This document shows, piece by piece, positions 43,721 to 53,245 of a stretch of DNA of 64,000 bases. A program made the position numbers and the translations under genes. The stretch's first letter is position 1. Each line of letters begins with the position of its first letter. The DNA lies in contig NZ_JHUW01000009.1 of NCBI RefSeq assembly GCF_000619825.1, positions 248,001 through 312,000 on the forward strand. The letters are read 5' to 3'. A model generated the notes under the pieces. It ran no database searches. It had not been told where the DNA came from and was given only the letters and a program-made list of their open reading frames with translations. This DNA is from Prevotella sp. MA2016. Lineage in GTDB: Bacteria > Bacteroidota > Bacteroidia > Bacteroidales > Bacteroidaceae.

Positions 43721-45498
43721 ATATACTGTTGACGATAGCTATCAGTCTTTCAAGTCTGTTACCAAAGGCTGAGGATTCCTTCTGGCGCGACTCCATCCCG
43801 CAGGAGATGAAGCAGAGTTACGTAAGTTATGGTGAACAATATCAGGGCAAAGCATGGACAGCTTTGCCCTGGACCGTTTTTGCGGAGAACAAGATAACTG
43901 GCAATCGCGTGAACTACGAAGCTATCTGTTTCGAAAAGCGCCGCCATCTGGCTGCACTTGTGATGGCAGAGATTGCAGAAGGAAAAGGCCGATTTATAAA
44001 CGATATCATCGATGGAATCGGCAGCTTCTGCGAGGAAACCTGGTGGGGTATTCCTGCCCATTACGGCAAACGCATTCCTCTACAGGAGATACAGGAGGTT
44101 GACTTGTTTAATGCAGAAACAGCCAGTTTGATTGTATGGACTCGCTACATGCTGGAGAAACAGTTGGATGCTTTCTCGCCTGATATCTGCCAGCGCATAG
44201 ACCGAGAGATAGAGCAACGAATCTTAAAGCCTGCAGTAGCCAACAACTACTGGTGGAAGACTGCAGGTATGAATTGGAACCCATGGATATGTAGCAACTG
44301 GCTGGCCTGTGTGCTGGTTTGCGAGAAAGACGAGACCCGCAAGGCCGAAGCTATCGCTCAGATAGAGAAAGCCACCTTAGCTTTTATAGATGCCTATCCC
44401 GAGGATGGTGGTTGCGATGAGGGCCCTGGCTATTGGGACAGAGCTGCCGCCTCGATGTTTGAGGTGCTCAGGCTGTTGCCTGAGGATTCTAGTCTAGCTA
44501 GATTAACTAGGAGGGCTAGTAGTGCTAGTAATACTAGCATCTCTAGGAAGATTGGGGCGATGGCTGCTTATTGCTACAAAACCTATATCGGGCACGACTA
44601 CTGCATGAACTTTGCTGATGCGCACGAGAACAAGTCTGTTCAGCAAGTAAACATCGTGTATCCGTTCGGTCATTGGCTGAACGATAAAACCATGCGCGAA
44701 TTTGGTGCTTACTTAGGACGAACCAAGCAGGTACTAACCCAGCCCGCTAAACTTTACGACAAGAGCGGTAACTTCCCCACATTGGGACGCGAGCTGTTCT
44801 TCTTGCGAAATATTCGCGATTTCATAGCAGAAAAGCCTCAGGAGCCGCTGATTAAGGATACGTGGTTACCTGACCTACAGATTATGGCAGCGCGCCGTGG
44901 TGACCATTTTACGGCCTTTAAGGGCGGGAACAACGGTGAGAGTCACAATCACAACGACGTGGGTTCATTCTTGGTTTATGTTAATAACGAACCGCTGTTC
45001 ATAGATCCGGGTGTAGGCGAATATACCGCCAGGACCTTCAGCAACAGTCGTTATGAGATATGGACCATGCAGTCGGGCTATCATAATCTGCCACAGATTA
45101 ACGGGACCGACCAACAGGATGGTAAGGCGTTTGGCGCCAAAATCGTAAGGCATCAAAACGGGCAGCTGACACTCGACATAGCAGGTGCCTACCCAAAAGA
45201 GGCTGATGTAAAAACATGGAAGCGCACCGTTGCAGCCACCAAATCGAGGGTAACAGTTACAGAGGATTTTGAACTTAACTCCTACAAAGCCCCTACCCGT
45301 CTGATGCTGATGACCACCAACCCCGAAGCGCTGAAACACATCAGCTACAACGCTAACCAAATGGAAGCTTCTATCGAGGATATCAGCAATCTGCTTGACC
45401 CACTGCTGCAAAACATTTGGGGACCGAAGATGTACCGCGTAGTGCTGACGGTGAAATCGACTAAGACTAAGCAACAAATTAAATATTATATCAGATGA
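43717..45498 (+). CDS. Heparinase II/III-like protein (putative polysaccharide lyase)
   Basis: The 593-residue protein has a weak signal sequence. An (alpha/alpha) toroid (about 20-370) contains NYWWKTAGMNWNPW and EDGGCDEGPGYWDRA. The heparinase II/III beta-sandwich follows, with NNGESHNHNDVGSFLVY and IDPGVGEY (about 408-430), which hold the family's histidines. Relatives are uronic-acid lyases of several PL families; the specific one is unsure. Bases 44488-44550 contain a 9-bp CTAG-phased pattern (see separate entry) encoding a Ser/Arg-rich loop. It overlaps its neighbours by 4 bases on both sides. Its place beside GH105 supports a lyase-plus-unsaturated-hydrolase pair. Confidence 0.82.
   Translation: MNILLTIAISLSSLLPKAEDSFWRDSIPQEMKQSYVSYGEQYQGKAWTALPWTVFAENKITGNRVNYEAICFEKRRHLAALVMAEIAEGKGRFINDIIDGIGSFCEETWWGIPAHYGKRIPLQEIQEVDLFNAETASLIVWTRYMLEKQLDAFSPDICQRIDREIEQRILKPAVANNYWWKTAGMNWNPWICSNWLACVLVCEKDETRKAEAIAQIEKATLAFIDAYPEDGGCDEGPGYWDRAAASMFEVLRLLPEDSSLARLTRRASSASNTSISRKIGAMAAYCYKTYIGHDYCMNFADAHENKSVQQVNIVYPFGHWLNDKTMREFGAYLGRTKQVLTQPAKLYDKSGNFPTLGRELFFLRNIRDFIAEKPQEPLIKDTWLPDLQIMAARRGDHFTAFKGGNNGESHNHNDVGSFLVYVNNEPLFIDPGVGEYTARTFSNSRYEIWTMQSGYHNLPQINGTDQQDGKAFGAKIVRHQNGQLTLDIAGAYPKEADVKTWKRTVAATKSRVTVTEDFELNSYKAPTRLMLMTTNPEALKHISYNANQMEASIEDISNLLDPLLQNIWGPKMYRVVLTVKSTKTKQQIKYYIR
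44488..44550. repeat. Seven 9-bp units, each with CTAG in phase, inside the heparinase-like gene
   Basis: CTAG begins at 44489, 44498, 44507, 44516, 44525, 44534 and 44543, exactly every 9 bases, plus one more at 44494. Each unit is read as NCT AGN NNN, giving SSL-ARL-TRR-ASS-ASN-TSI-SRK. The other bases of the units differ, so the shared feature is the tetranucleotide and its phase. Confidence 0.9.
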
Positions 45499-46673
45499 AT
45501 AGACTACTATTTACTATAGCTTTGTTGGCTGCATTAACGACTCGACTCTGTGCTCAGCACTCAACCCTTTCAGTAACCAACCCTAGCGATCACCAACGCC
45601 AAGAAGTGGTAGCATTCAACCTACAGGCTGTATATAGCAAATCAGGCCTAGCTGCTGGCGAACCATTCGTTATTAAAAATGGTTTCGGCCAGGAACAAAC
45701 TTATCAGCTATCGCATGATGGCAAGTTGCTGATGTATGTATCGGTTCTGCCTCATAGCAAGGCCGTGTTCACCATCACCAAAGGTCAGCCAGCTGCGATG
45801 AAATCGTATGTTTATGGCAGACTGTTCCCTGAACGTGCCGATGATATGACATGGGAAAACGATTGTGGTATCTATCGCGTTTACGGCCCTGCCCTACAGC
45901 GTAGTGGCGAGAAATCATTTGGTACCGATGTATGGACCAAGAGCACCTCAGAGCTGGTGCTTGAGAAACGCTACAAACAGCATTTGTGGGGTGTGGGACA
46001 GAGAGACTCGCTAAAAAGAGCAGGCTACCCCAAGGAGAGCAACGATATCTACGTAGCTACCTCGTTCCACCACGATCATGGTGAGGGAATGGACGTGTAT
46101 TCCGTTGGTCCTAGCTTAGGCTGTGGCGCTCCAGCGCTGATGAAGAATGGCGAACTGGTATTTCCTTATTGCTTTAAAAACTACAAGATATTAGATAACG
46201 GTCCGCTGCGTTTCACCGTTGAGCTCACCTACCATCCCAATAGCGATGGCGTAACTGAGCACCGACTGATCAGTCTGGACCGAGGTTCACATTATAACAA
46301 GACAACTGTTTGGTACGATGATTTGAAACAGCCTACAGCATGGGCTACAGGCGTGGTACTGAATGGTGAGGGCGAACTAGCACTTGGCAAAGACTATGTG
46401 CTGTATGCCGACCCAACAGATAATCCTAAAATAAACCAGTCGCAGATATACGTAGGCACCTTGTTTCCTGAAGGCGTAGATGAAACCACCAAGCTAAGCG
46501 GCAACAAGAACCACGCTATAGGTATCGTGCACCAATATGCCGGTAAGCCCTATACCTATTACTTCGGCTCTGCCTGGAGCAAATACGACGTGAAGACAAT
46601 GGCTGAGTGGCAGCTACTGGCCAGCAGCTATCTGTACAATATCAAGAATCCATTAATAACAGACGTACAATGA
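45495..46673 (+). CDS. DUF4861 protein of a glycan-degradation operon
   Basis: The 392-residue secreted protein (signal about 1-20, ending RLCAQ) is beta-rich throughout and fits the DUF4861 family, seen mainly in Bacteroidota uronic-acid glycan loci. Notable stretches are YVATSFHHDHGEGMDVYSVG, with a cluster of His and Asp, and LISLDRGSHYNKTTVWYD. No reaction is established that I can name. It overlaps the heparinase-like and DUF2264 genes by 4 bases each. That implies equal expression and a step in the same pathway, perhaps as a lyase or isomerase-like enzyme. Confidence 0.78.
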   Translation: MNRLLFTIALLAALTTRLCAQHSTLSVTNPSDHQRQEVVAFNLQAVYSKSGLAAGEPFVIKNGFGQEQTYQLSHDGKLLMYVSVLPHSKAVFTITKGQPAAMKSYVYGRLFPERADDMTWENDCGIYRVYGPALQRSGEKSFGTDVWTKSTSELVLEKRYKQHLWGVGQRDSLKRAGYPKESNDIYVATSFHHDHGEGMDVYSVGPSLGCGAPALMKNGELVFPYCFKNYKILDNGPLRFTVELTYHPNSDGVTEHRLISLDRGSHYNKTTVWYDDLKQPTAWATGVVLNGEGELALGKDYVLYADPTDNPKINQSQIYVGTLFPEGVDETTKLSGNKNHAIGIVHQYAGKPYTYYFGSAWSKYDVKTMAEWQLLASSYLYNIKNPLITDVQ

Positions 46674-47932
46674 AAAGAACAACAACCCTGTTGGTATTAG
46701 CCTTCATGCTGGTGATACCAACGCAAGCCAAAAAGACAAAAACGGTAGTACAAACCGATCGCCAGTATTGGTGCTCATTGGCCTACAAGATGGCTCAACC
46801 CGTATTGGAGAATATGTCAAAAGGTGAACTACAGAAGAACATGAAAACAGAGTTCTCGCCATCGTTTGATAATCGCGATCGCTCGGTAGTGTATATGGAG
46901 ACCTTCGGTCGCCTGATGGCAGGCGTGGCTCCTTGGCTTTCTCTGCCCGACGACAACACCGCAGAGAGCCAGCAGCGCCACCAGTTACGCGAATGGGCAT
47001 TGGCAGCCTATAAGAACGCTGTTGACCCTGCATCGCCCGACTATCTGTGCTGGGGCAAGGCTGGACAGAACTTAGTAGATGCTGCTTATATCGCCGAATC
47101 GTTTCTGCGCGCCTGGGACACCCTGTGGCAACCATTAGACGAGGTAACCAAGCAGCGTTACATCAAAGAGTTTCAGGCTTTAAGAAAAATCGACCCACCC
47201 TACACCAACTGGTTCCTGTTCTCATCTACCATCGAGAGCCTGCTGGCCAAGGCTGGTGCACAGTACGACGAGTTTCGTGTGAACACCACCTGTCGTAAGG
47301 TAGAAGAGTGGTATGTAGGTGATGGTTGGTATGCCGACGGACCTGTGTTTGCTTTCGACTATTACAGTAGCTATGTGTTCCACGCTATGTATCTGGAAAC
47401 CCTGCAGGCTATGGTAGATGCTAAGGCCAACACCCGCATCGACTATCAGAAGTACTACGATCGCGCCCTGAAGCGTGCGCAGAAGCATGCTATCATCCTG
47501 GAGCGTTTCATCTCGCCAGAGGGCACTTTTCCTGTAGTTGGTCGCTCTATCCCCTATCGTACAGCAGCTATGCAGACATTAGCCCTGATTGCCTGGTACC
47601 AGAAACTGCCCAAGGAACTGAGCAACGGACAGGTGCGCGCTGCCCTCACCAAGGTACATCATCGCATGTTCGACTATCAGCAGAACTTTAACGATGCCGG
47701 CTATCTGACTATCGGTTTCTGCGGACATCAGCCTGAGGTAGCCGATTGGTACACCAACAATGGCTCGCTCTATCTTACGAGCCTCAGCTTTATGCCACTT
47801 GGTTTGCCTGCCGATCATCCTTTCTGGACCGATGCAGCAGAGCCTTGGACACAAGTAAAAGCCTGGAACGGACAATCGTTCCCTAAGGACCACCGATGGG
47901 GTGATGACATCCGCACTCATGATAAATGGTAG
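46670..47932 (+). CDS. DUF2264 protein, probable GH154-like glycosidase
   Basis: The 420-residue secreted protein (signal about 1-20) is mostly helical in a toroid pattern. DUF2264 marks are NRDRSVVYMETFGRLMAGVAPW, NWFLFSSTIESLL and GDGWYADGP with FDYYSSYVFHAMY. Relatives include the GH154 beta-glucuronidase type found in arabinogalactan-degrading loci, from memory. Removal of a terminal uronic acid is therefore plausible. The start was set at the ATG overlapping the DUF4861 stop (ATGA, 46670-46673). It ends the operon. Confidence 0.78.
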   Translation: MKRTTTLLVLAFMLVIPTQAKKTKTVVQTDRQYWCSLAYKMAQPVLENMSKGELQKNMKTEFSPSFDNRDRSVVYMETFGRLMAGVAPWLSLPDDNTAESQQRHQLREWALAAYKNAVDPASPDYLCWGKAGQNLVDAAYIAESFLRAWDTLWQPLDEVTKQRYIKEFQALRKIDPPYTNWFLFSSTIESLLAKAGAQYDEFRVNTTCRKVEEWYVGDGWYADGPVFAFDYYSSYVFHAMYLETLQAMVDAKANTRIDYQKYYDRALKRAQKHAIILERFISPEGTFPVVGRSIPYRTAAMQTLALIAWYQKLPKELSNGQVRAALTKVHHRMFDYQQNFNDAGYLTIGFCGHQPEVADWYTNNGSLYLTSLSFMPLGLPADHPFWTDAAEPWTQVKAWNGQSFPKDHRWGDDIRTHDKW

Positions 47933-47962
47933 AAGTATTAGAACTATAAGCAACAAAAGAAA

Positions 47963-47992
47963 CACGGGTCGCCTAGAAATGGGCGGCCCGTG
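47963..47992. terminator. Bidirectional hairpin between convergent PUL operons
   Basis: An 11-bp GC-rich stem (47963-47973 with 47982-47992, one G-T pair) closes an 8-base loop. The minus-strand product is followed by TTTCTTTTG and the plus-strand side by TGATAAAA. It separates the rightward enzyme operon from the leftward second susCD. Confidence 0.7.
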
Positions 47993-48038
47993 CTGATAAA
48001 AGAGGATACTAACTAATTAACTTCTTTATGCGAACTAA

Positions 48039-49988
48039 TTAATTTCTATAAGCAGGGTTCTGATAAGCATCCTTCTCCTCCTTCGACATGATCAGACCAT
48101 CAAGCTGACCCTGTGGGATAGGACGGATGTAGTAACCAGCAGGAATATCACGCTTATACTCCTTCAGATCCTTATCGGTGTAACCATCACCAGCGATGTG
48201 GTAGGTTCCGGCACGCTCGGCCCACTTCTGAGTACGAACGAGGTCGAACCAACGGTATCCCTCACCCCAGTACTCACGGCTACGCTCGTCGAGGATAAAG
48301 TCGATATCAATAACAGCAGGTGTAGCAGCAACCATCTCAGCACTCTTATCAACAGAAACAACCTTATTGTCGTTCTGAGAGAAAGTCTGCTTACCGGCAC
48401 GGGCGCGGAGCACGTTAACCAGTGTCTTAGCCTCAGCCTGCTTGTTCAACTTAACGGCAGCCTCAGCACCAATCAGATAGAACTCAGAGAACTTAGCTAC
48501 GTTCCAAGGACGTGGGCTACCACCGTTAACCTTTGAACCCAGACCACCTTCGTTGTCGGTACGATAGATACCAATCTTCCAGTTGATGGGGTACTTCTTA
48601 CGACTGATGTGATTTACAGCCACTACGAAGTCGGCACGACCAGGCATCTCACCAAATCCGAGCTTGCCATCAGCACCAGTGTAGTTAATCTTGCTGTCCT
48701 CGCTCTCAGGAACCCAGCTGAAGTAAACCTCATTTGGATAAACCTTCTCGCCATTAGCACCGATTACATAAGGCTCAGTGTTACCACTCTTCTGCCAGTT
48801 GGTGTGATAGCGGAGTGTGAAGGTTGCATCGTAACGAGAGTCGATAGCCTTAACAGCATCTTCCCAAACACCACCTTCCATGAAGTTGTCGGCGATAGGT
48901 GCCATACGAGTCCAAGGACGACCGAGTGCCTGAACAGCCTCACGCTGGATGGGGTTGATAGTGTTACCCGAAGCAGCCTTGGCAATCATCTCGGTATAGT
49001 TCCAGGTCTCCATCCAGTAAGCGAAGTTCTCAGGAGAACCACCGCTACCCCATCCGTAGCCAGCACCGCCGTTACCAAACTTCTCGTCCTCATCATGATC
49101 GGCATAGAGCATGATCTCAGAGTTACGATCGTTGGTAGCCACGTTTACATCGTAGAATGTAGGCTGCAGCGCGTATGGGCCAGGATTGTTGATGGCAGCC
49201 ATAGCTGTGTCGTAAGCCTTCTGGAAGTAGCTGTTAGCCTGACTGGCATCGCGGCTGCATTCAGGATAGGTAGGAATGTTATTAGGATTCTCCAACCACC
49301 AACCATATGTCAGATAAGCCTTAGCTAGGAACAGACGAGCCAGATTCTTGGTAGCAGTACCTGTCATACGTGGGTTCTCGGGCAGGTCGGCAACAGCCTT
49401 CTCAAGGTCAGCAAAGATAGCAGCATAAACCTCAGGAACAGTGTTACGAACAGAAGTACGAGTGGTAGAAGTGTTGAACTTCAGCTCGCCGGCACCCAGG
49501 TCGAGGGGCACACCACCGTAAGACTGAACGAGGATGAAGTAGTCGAAAGCACGGAAGAAGTGTGCCTCAGCCAGCAGAGCAGGGTCGATACCAGCCTCAC
49601 CACCGTTCTCGATGATACCACTAGCAGTATTGATATTAGCGAATGCAGTTCCCCAGCATCCACCAGCGATGGTGTTAGTAGGAACCATCTGACCAACGCC
49701 AGAGAGGTCGGCATCCTTAAAGTTACCATCAGCACTCTGTGCATAGGTATATTCATCGGTACCAGTCTCAACGCTATTCAGATAGTAACCATTACCATAG
49801 AAATAGCGCAAGTGAGCATACAGTGAGGTCAGACCGCCCTCAATACCCGCCTTCGTAGTGAAGAATGTTGGGTCGAACTGGCTGCGAGGCTGCTCATCGA
49901 GCACGTCGCCGCAAGAAGTGAATGTTGTGGTAAGTCCACAGCAAACCAAGCCAGCAGCAAGGAAATATTTTATACTTTTAGTTTTCAT
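48039..49988 (-). CDS. SusD-like surface glycan-binding lipoprotein (second pair)
   Basis: The 649-residue lipoprotein (lipobox TTTFTSCGDVLDEQ) has the RagB/SusD fold, with AHFFRAFDYFILVQSYGGVPL and LDERSREYWGEGYRWFDLVR. It is nearly 100 residues longer than the first SusD and clearly a different branch. It follows its susC by 23 bp on the minus strand. Its sequence has the favoured-codon look of highly expressed genes. Confidence 0.95.
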   Translation of the reverse strand: MKTKSIKYFLAAGLVCCGLTTTFTSCGDVLDEQPRSQFDPTFFTTKAGIEGGLTSLYAHLRYFYGNGYYLNSVETGTDEYTYAQSADGNFKDADLSGVGQMVPTNTIAGGCWGTAFANINTASGIIENGGEAGIDPALLAEAHFFRAFDYFILVQSYGGVPLDLGAGELKFNTSTTRTSVRNTVPEVYAAIFADLEKAVADLPENPRMTGTATKNLARLFLAKAYLTYGWWLENPNNIPTYPECSRDASQANSYFQKAYDTAMAAINNPGPYALQPTFYDVNVATNDRNSEIMLYADHDEDEKFGNGGAGYGWGSGGSPENFAYWMETWNYTEMIAKAASGNTINPIQREAVQALGRPWTRMAPIADNFMEGGVWEDAVKAIDSRYDATFTLRYHTNWQKSGNTEPYVIGANGEKVYPNEVYFSWVPESEDSKINYTGADGKLGFGEMPGRADFVVAVNHISRKKYPINWKIGIYRTDNEGGLGSKVNGGSPRPWNVAKFSEFYLIGAEAAVKLNKQAEAKTLVNVLRARAGKQTFSQNDNKVVSVDKSAEMVAATPAVIDIDFILDERSREYWGEGYRWFDLVRTQKWAERAGTYHIAGDGYTDKDLKEYKRDIPAGYYIRPIPQGQLDGLIMSKEEKDAYQNPAYRN

Positions 49989-50011
49989 AATTCTTTATTC
50001 TTTAATGATCA

Positions 50012-53000
50012 TTAGAATGTAACGTTGACACCAACCAGGAAGTTGCGAGTAGCAGGTGTGTTGTAACCAATGATAGGCAGTCTGTGGCTACCAAACTCAT
50101 AATTTACAGCAGTATTCTCGTTTGACCAAGAGTTTGTCTCAGGATCGAGACCGCTCTCGTTGTTGTATGGCGAGAACAGAACAAATGGGTTCTGAACAGT
50201 AGCGTAGAGACGCAGACGGCTGATGCCGAGGTCCTTCACAGCCTTCAGTTTGTCGAAGTTGTAACCCAGTGTGATGGCACGAATCTTCAGGTAGCTAGCA
50301 TTGAAGTAACCCAGTGTAGAACCGTACTTAGGGTTATCACCGCTCTGGATACCGCCTGGTTTTGGATACTTAGCGCCAGTGTTCTGCTCAGTCCAGTAGT
50401 CAACATCGAGGTTGTTACGACGACCAGTCAGCATGTTCAGGTAACCATTTGAAGAGTGGATGGCAGAAATCAGCTTACCGCCAATCTGGAAGGCACCGAT
50501 AACAGTCAGGTCGAAGTTCTTGTAACCAACAGTAGTGTTGAAACCTCCAACGAGGTCTGGCTCCATATCCATCACCTGCATATCAGCATCGCCGATAGCG
50601 CGTGTAGGCATGCCATTAGCATCGTAGTCGCCAGTGTACTTAACCTTGATCATACCCAGATTTCCACCTGGCTCCAGGATGTCGAGGTTAGTCTTTCCGT
50701 CAGGACCAGTTACGATATCGCTCTGGTTCCACAGACCCTGATACTCATAGTCATAGATCACGTCGATAGGATGACCAACGAACCAACGGTTACCCTTATC
50801 AGGAACAGGATTACCATTCTCATCGAGTGCACCAGTCAGCTTGGTCAGTTTGTTGTGGTTAGCATAGATGTTGACACCAGCCTCCCAGTTCCAACCATTC
50901 TTGTTGTCGATGATGATACCATTCAGAGTGAGCTCGAATCCCTTGTTCTCTGTGTTACCGATGTTACCAGTGTAACCGCTTACACCAGATGTATCAGGCA
51001 GCTTCACGCCGAGCAGGATATCGTTAGTCTTCTGAGTATAGTACTCGAACGATCCAGACAGACGACCATTGAACAGAGAGAAGTCAACACCGAAGTTCCA
51101 AGTCTTAGAGTACTCCCATCCCAGCTCTGGGTTAGGCAGAGAGTTTACATAGTAACCAGCCTTGTAGTTAGTACCGTTACCGAAGTTGTAGTTACGGATA
51201 CCCAGACCACCAAGAGTAGAGTAAGGATTGATACTCTGGTTAGAAGTCTCACCATAACCTACACGGAGCTTCAAGTTGTCGATCCAAGTGAGGTTCTCCA
51301 TGAAGTTTTCACGAGCAATGTTCCAACCAGCACTAACTGCAGGATATGTGTGCCACTGATGACCCTTAGCCAGACGTGAAGAAGCGTCAGAACGGAGGGC
51401 TACAGAGAGCATATACTTATTATCATAAGAGTACATCACACGACCCATCCAAGAGATGAGACCGCTCTGATTGTAGCCATAACCAGTGAGGTTAGCCTGA
51501 CCGGTAGCCTTGTCGAGTGCATAGTACTGGAAGTAGTCAGCAGGAATATCCTGTGCTGAAGCACCACTCTGCTCATAAGTGGTCTGCTCAGCTGAGTACA
51601 TAGCTACAGCGTTGATGTTGTGCTTACCGAATGTGCGATCGTAAGTCAGCATGTTCTCAACAGCCCAGTTACGAGTCTGGTTCTCATATACAGAACCGCT
51701 GTTAACAGCATTGGCATCCTTATTATTTACACCTGTACCTGTGAAGCCTCCCTGCTTAGAAGAACGGAAGTTCAGACCTACGTTAATACGATAGGTAAGA
51801 CCCTCGATCCAAGGGCACTTCAACTCAGCGAACAGCGTGTTGTAAGTACCGATACCCTTGTTCTCGCTCAACCATACGCTCTTATCGCGCTTTACAGTCT
51901 CCTTGGTTACAACAATCTGATCATCTGCAGGCAGTGTGTTGTAACGCTTCAGGTTACCATCAGCATCGTATGGGCTTGACAGAGGAGATGAACCCAGCAC
52001 AGCATACATCTGGTTAACACCAGAGGTCTTGCGATAGCTGTTGTTGGTGCTCAAACCGAAACGGAAGTACTCACCCACCTTCTGGTCGAAGTTACCACGA
52101 ACAGAGATACGGTCGTAGCCCTCAGTAGGTACTACAGCCTCATCCTTGTAGTAACCAGCGCCGAAGCTGTAGCTACCACCGTTGGTACCACCAGCTACGC
52201 TGATATCGTGGTTGTGGCTGATACCAGTCTGATAGTACAGATCCTGCCAGTCGGTATTGGTATTCTCGTTCTCATCGAGTGAGTTCTGATACTTACCAGC
52301 ATACTGACGGAACTTGTTGAACGTAGGTCCATCCATCATAGGATACTTCTTGAATACCTTCTTGAAGCTTACATATCCATTATATGTAACCTTGGCAGGA
52401 GCACCCTGAGCACCCTTAACAGTAGTGATGATGATAACACCGTTAGCACCACGCGAACCATAGATAGCGGTAGCAGAGGCATCCTTCAGGATATCCATAG
52501 ACTTGATGTCGGCAGGATTGATATCCGACAGCTGACCCATGAATGGGATTCCATCGAGCACGATCAGAGGGTCGTTACTAGCAGTCAGTGAGCGCTGACC
52601 ACGAATACGAATCTGCATCTCGGCACCAGGCTTAGATGAAGTCTGTGTCATGAGCACACCAGCTACACGACCCTGCAGAGCCTGAGCGGCGTTGGTGGCA
52701 GCCACCTGATTCAGTTTCTCACCACCGATGTTGGCTACAGAACCAGTAACAGCCTCGCGGCGCTGTGTACCGTAACCGATAACAACCACCTCGTTAACAA
52801 CGTGGCCGTCTTCCTTAAGGTTTACTTTTGTGTTGTCGCCGGCTTTGATTTCCTGCGAAACGTAACCTACATAAGATACAACAAGAGTTGCACCTGGTTT
52901 AACATTAAGCGTGAAGAAGCCGTTGAAGTCGGTAACTGTACCATTGTTGGTACCCTTCTCCATAACCGTGGCACCAATCAGTGGACCCTGAGAGTCAGAC

Positions 53001-53134
53001 ACATAACCGGTGGCCTGCTTCGTTTGCTGAACGGAAGCTACTGCTGCGGTAGCTGCCGAAGCCTGCTGTGCTGGAATCATGCCCAAAAAGCACAATCCTG
53101 CAACTAAGGCTGTTTTCTTTGCTTTGAAACTCAT
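50012..53134 (-). CDS. SusC-like TonB-dependent outer-membrane transporter (second pair)
   Basis: The 1040-residue protein has a signal peptide (ending about 28), the regulatory-like beta domain (GYVSDSQGPLIGATVMEKG), the plug (VNEVVVIGYGTQRREAVTGSV) and a long barrel ending FLVGVNVTF. It differs from the first SusC throughout, so the locus probably imports two kinds of fragment. Its promoter region holds a terminator-like hairpin and a perfect palindrome. The HTCS gene lies directly upstream on the same strand. Confidence 0.95.
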   Translation of the reverse strand: MSFKAKKTALVAGLCFLGMIPAQQASAATAAVASVQQTKQATGYVSDSQGPLIGATVMEKGTNNGTVTDFNGFFTLNVKPGATLVVSYVGYVSQEIKAGDNTKVNLKEDGHVVNEVVVIGYGTQRREAVTGSVANIGGEKLNQVAATNAAQALQGRVAGVLMTQTSSKPGAEMQIRIRGQRSLTASNDPLIVLDGIPFMGQLSDINPADIKSMDILKDASATAIYGSRGANGVIIITTVKGAQGAPAKVTYNGYVSFKKVFKKYPMMDGPTFNKFRQYAGKYQNSLDENENTNTDWQDLYYQTGISHNHDISVAGGTNGGSYSFGAGYYKDEAVVPTEGYDRISVRGNFDQKVGEYFRFGLSTNNSYRKTSGVNQMYAVLGSSPLSSPYDADGNLKRYNTLPADDQIVVTKETVKRDKSVWLSENKGIGTYNTLFAELKCPWIEGLTYRINVGLNFRSSKQGGFTGTGVNNKDANAVNSGSVYENQTRNWAVENMLTYDRTFGKHNINAVAMYSAEQTTYEQSGASAQDIPADYFQYYALDKATGQANLTGYGYNQSGLISWMGRVMYSYDNKYMLSVALRSDASSRLAKGHQWHTYPAVSAGWNIARENFMENLTWIDNLKLRVGYGETSNQSINPYSTLGGLGIRNYNFGNGTNYKAGYYVNSLPNPELGWEYSKTWNFGVDFSLFNGRLSGSFEYYTQKTNDILLGVKLPDTSGVSGYTGNIGNTENKGFELTLNGIIIDNKNGWNWEAGVNIYANHNKLTKLTGALDENGNPVPDKGNRWFVGHPIDVIYDYEYQGLWNQSDIVTGPDGKTNLDILEPGGNLGMIKVKYTGDYDANGMPTRAIGDADMQVMDMEPDLVGGFNTTVGYKNFDLTVIGAFQIGGKLISAIHSSNGYLNMLTGRRNNLDVDYWTEQNTGAKYPKPGGIQSGDNPKYGSTLGYFNASYLKIRAITLGYNFDKLKAVKDLGISRLRLYATVQNPFVLFSPYNNESGLDPETNSWSNENTAVNYEFGSHRLPIIGYNTPATRNFLVGVNVTF

Positions 53135-53173
53135 ACGTTTGGTTTGTTAGTTAATAATTAATTGATAAAAAAA

Positions 53174-53220
53174 AATCTGCCGCAAAGGTAGGCAGATTCT
53201 TTTTACGTGGCTTCCACGTA
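53174..53220 (-). promoter_or_regulatory. Second susC promoter inside a terminator-like hairpin, with operator-like palindrome
   Basis: AATCTGCC (53174-53181) and GGCAGATT (53191-53198) form an 8-bp stem, and on the minus strand it is followed by nine T residues, as in an intrinsic terminator. Its 9-base loop holds the -7 box TACCTTTG (minus strand, 53183-53190). The palindrome TACGTGG-CTT-CCACGTA (53204-53220) lies 13 bases upstream of the box. Confidence 0.7.
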
Positions 53221-53245
53221 TGTTTCGTTTCATTTCATTTTTGTA

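Noticed and set aside
44488..44550. CTAG array as a transposon target or CRISPR-like array
   Set aside because: The units are 9 bp without spacers, the reading frame is intact and no flanking inverted repeats or transposase are present.
48011..48042. Direct repeat AACTAATTAA at 48011-48020 and 48033-48042
   Set aside because: The repeat is short and AT-rich, one copy includes the susD stop region, and no second element supports a role.
48609..49328. A 239-codon plus-strand open frame opposite the second susD
   Set aside because: It is a shadow of the RagB/SusD coding frame; the susD product is unambiguous.
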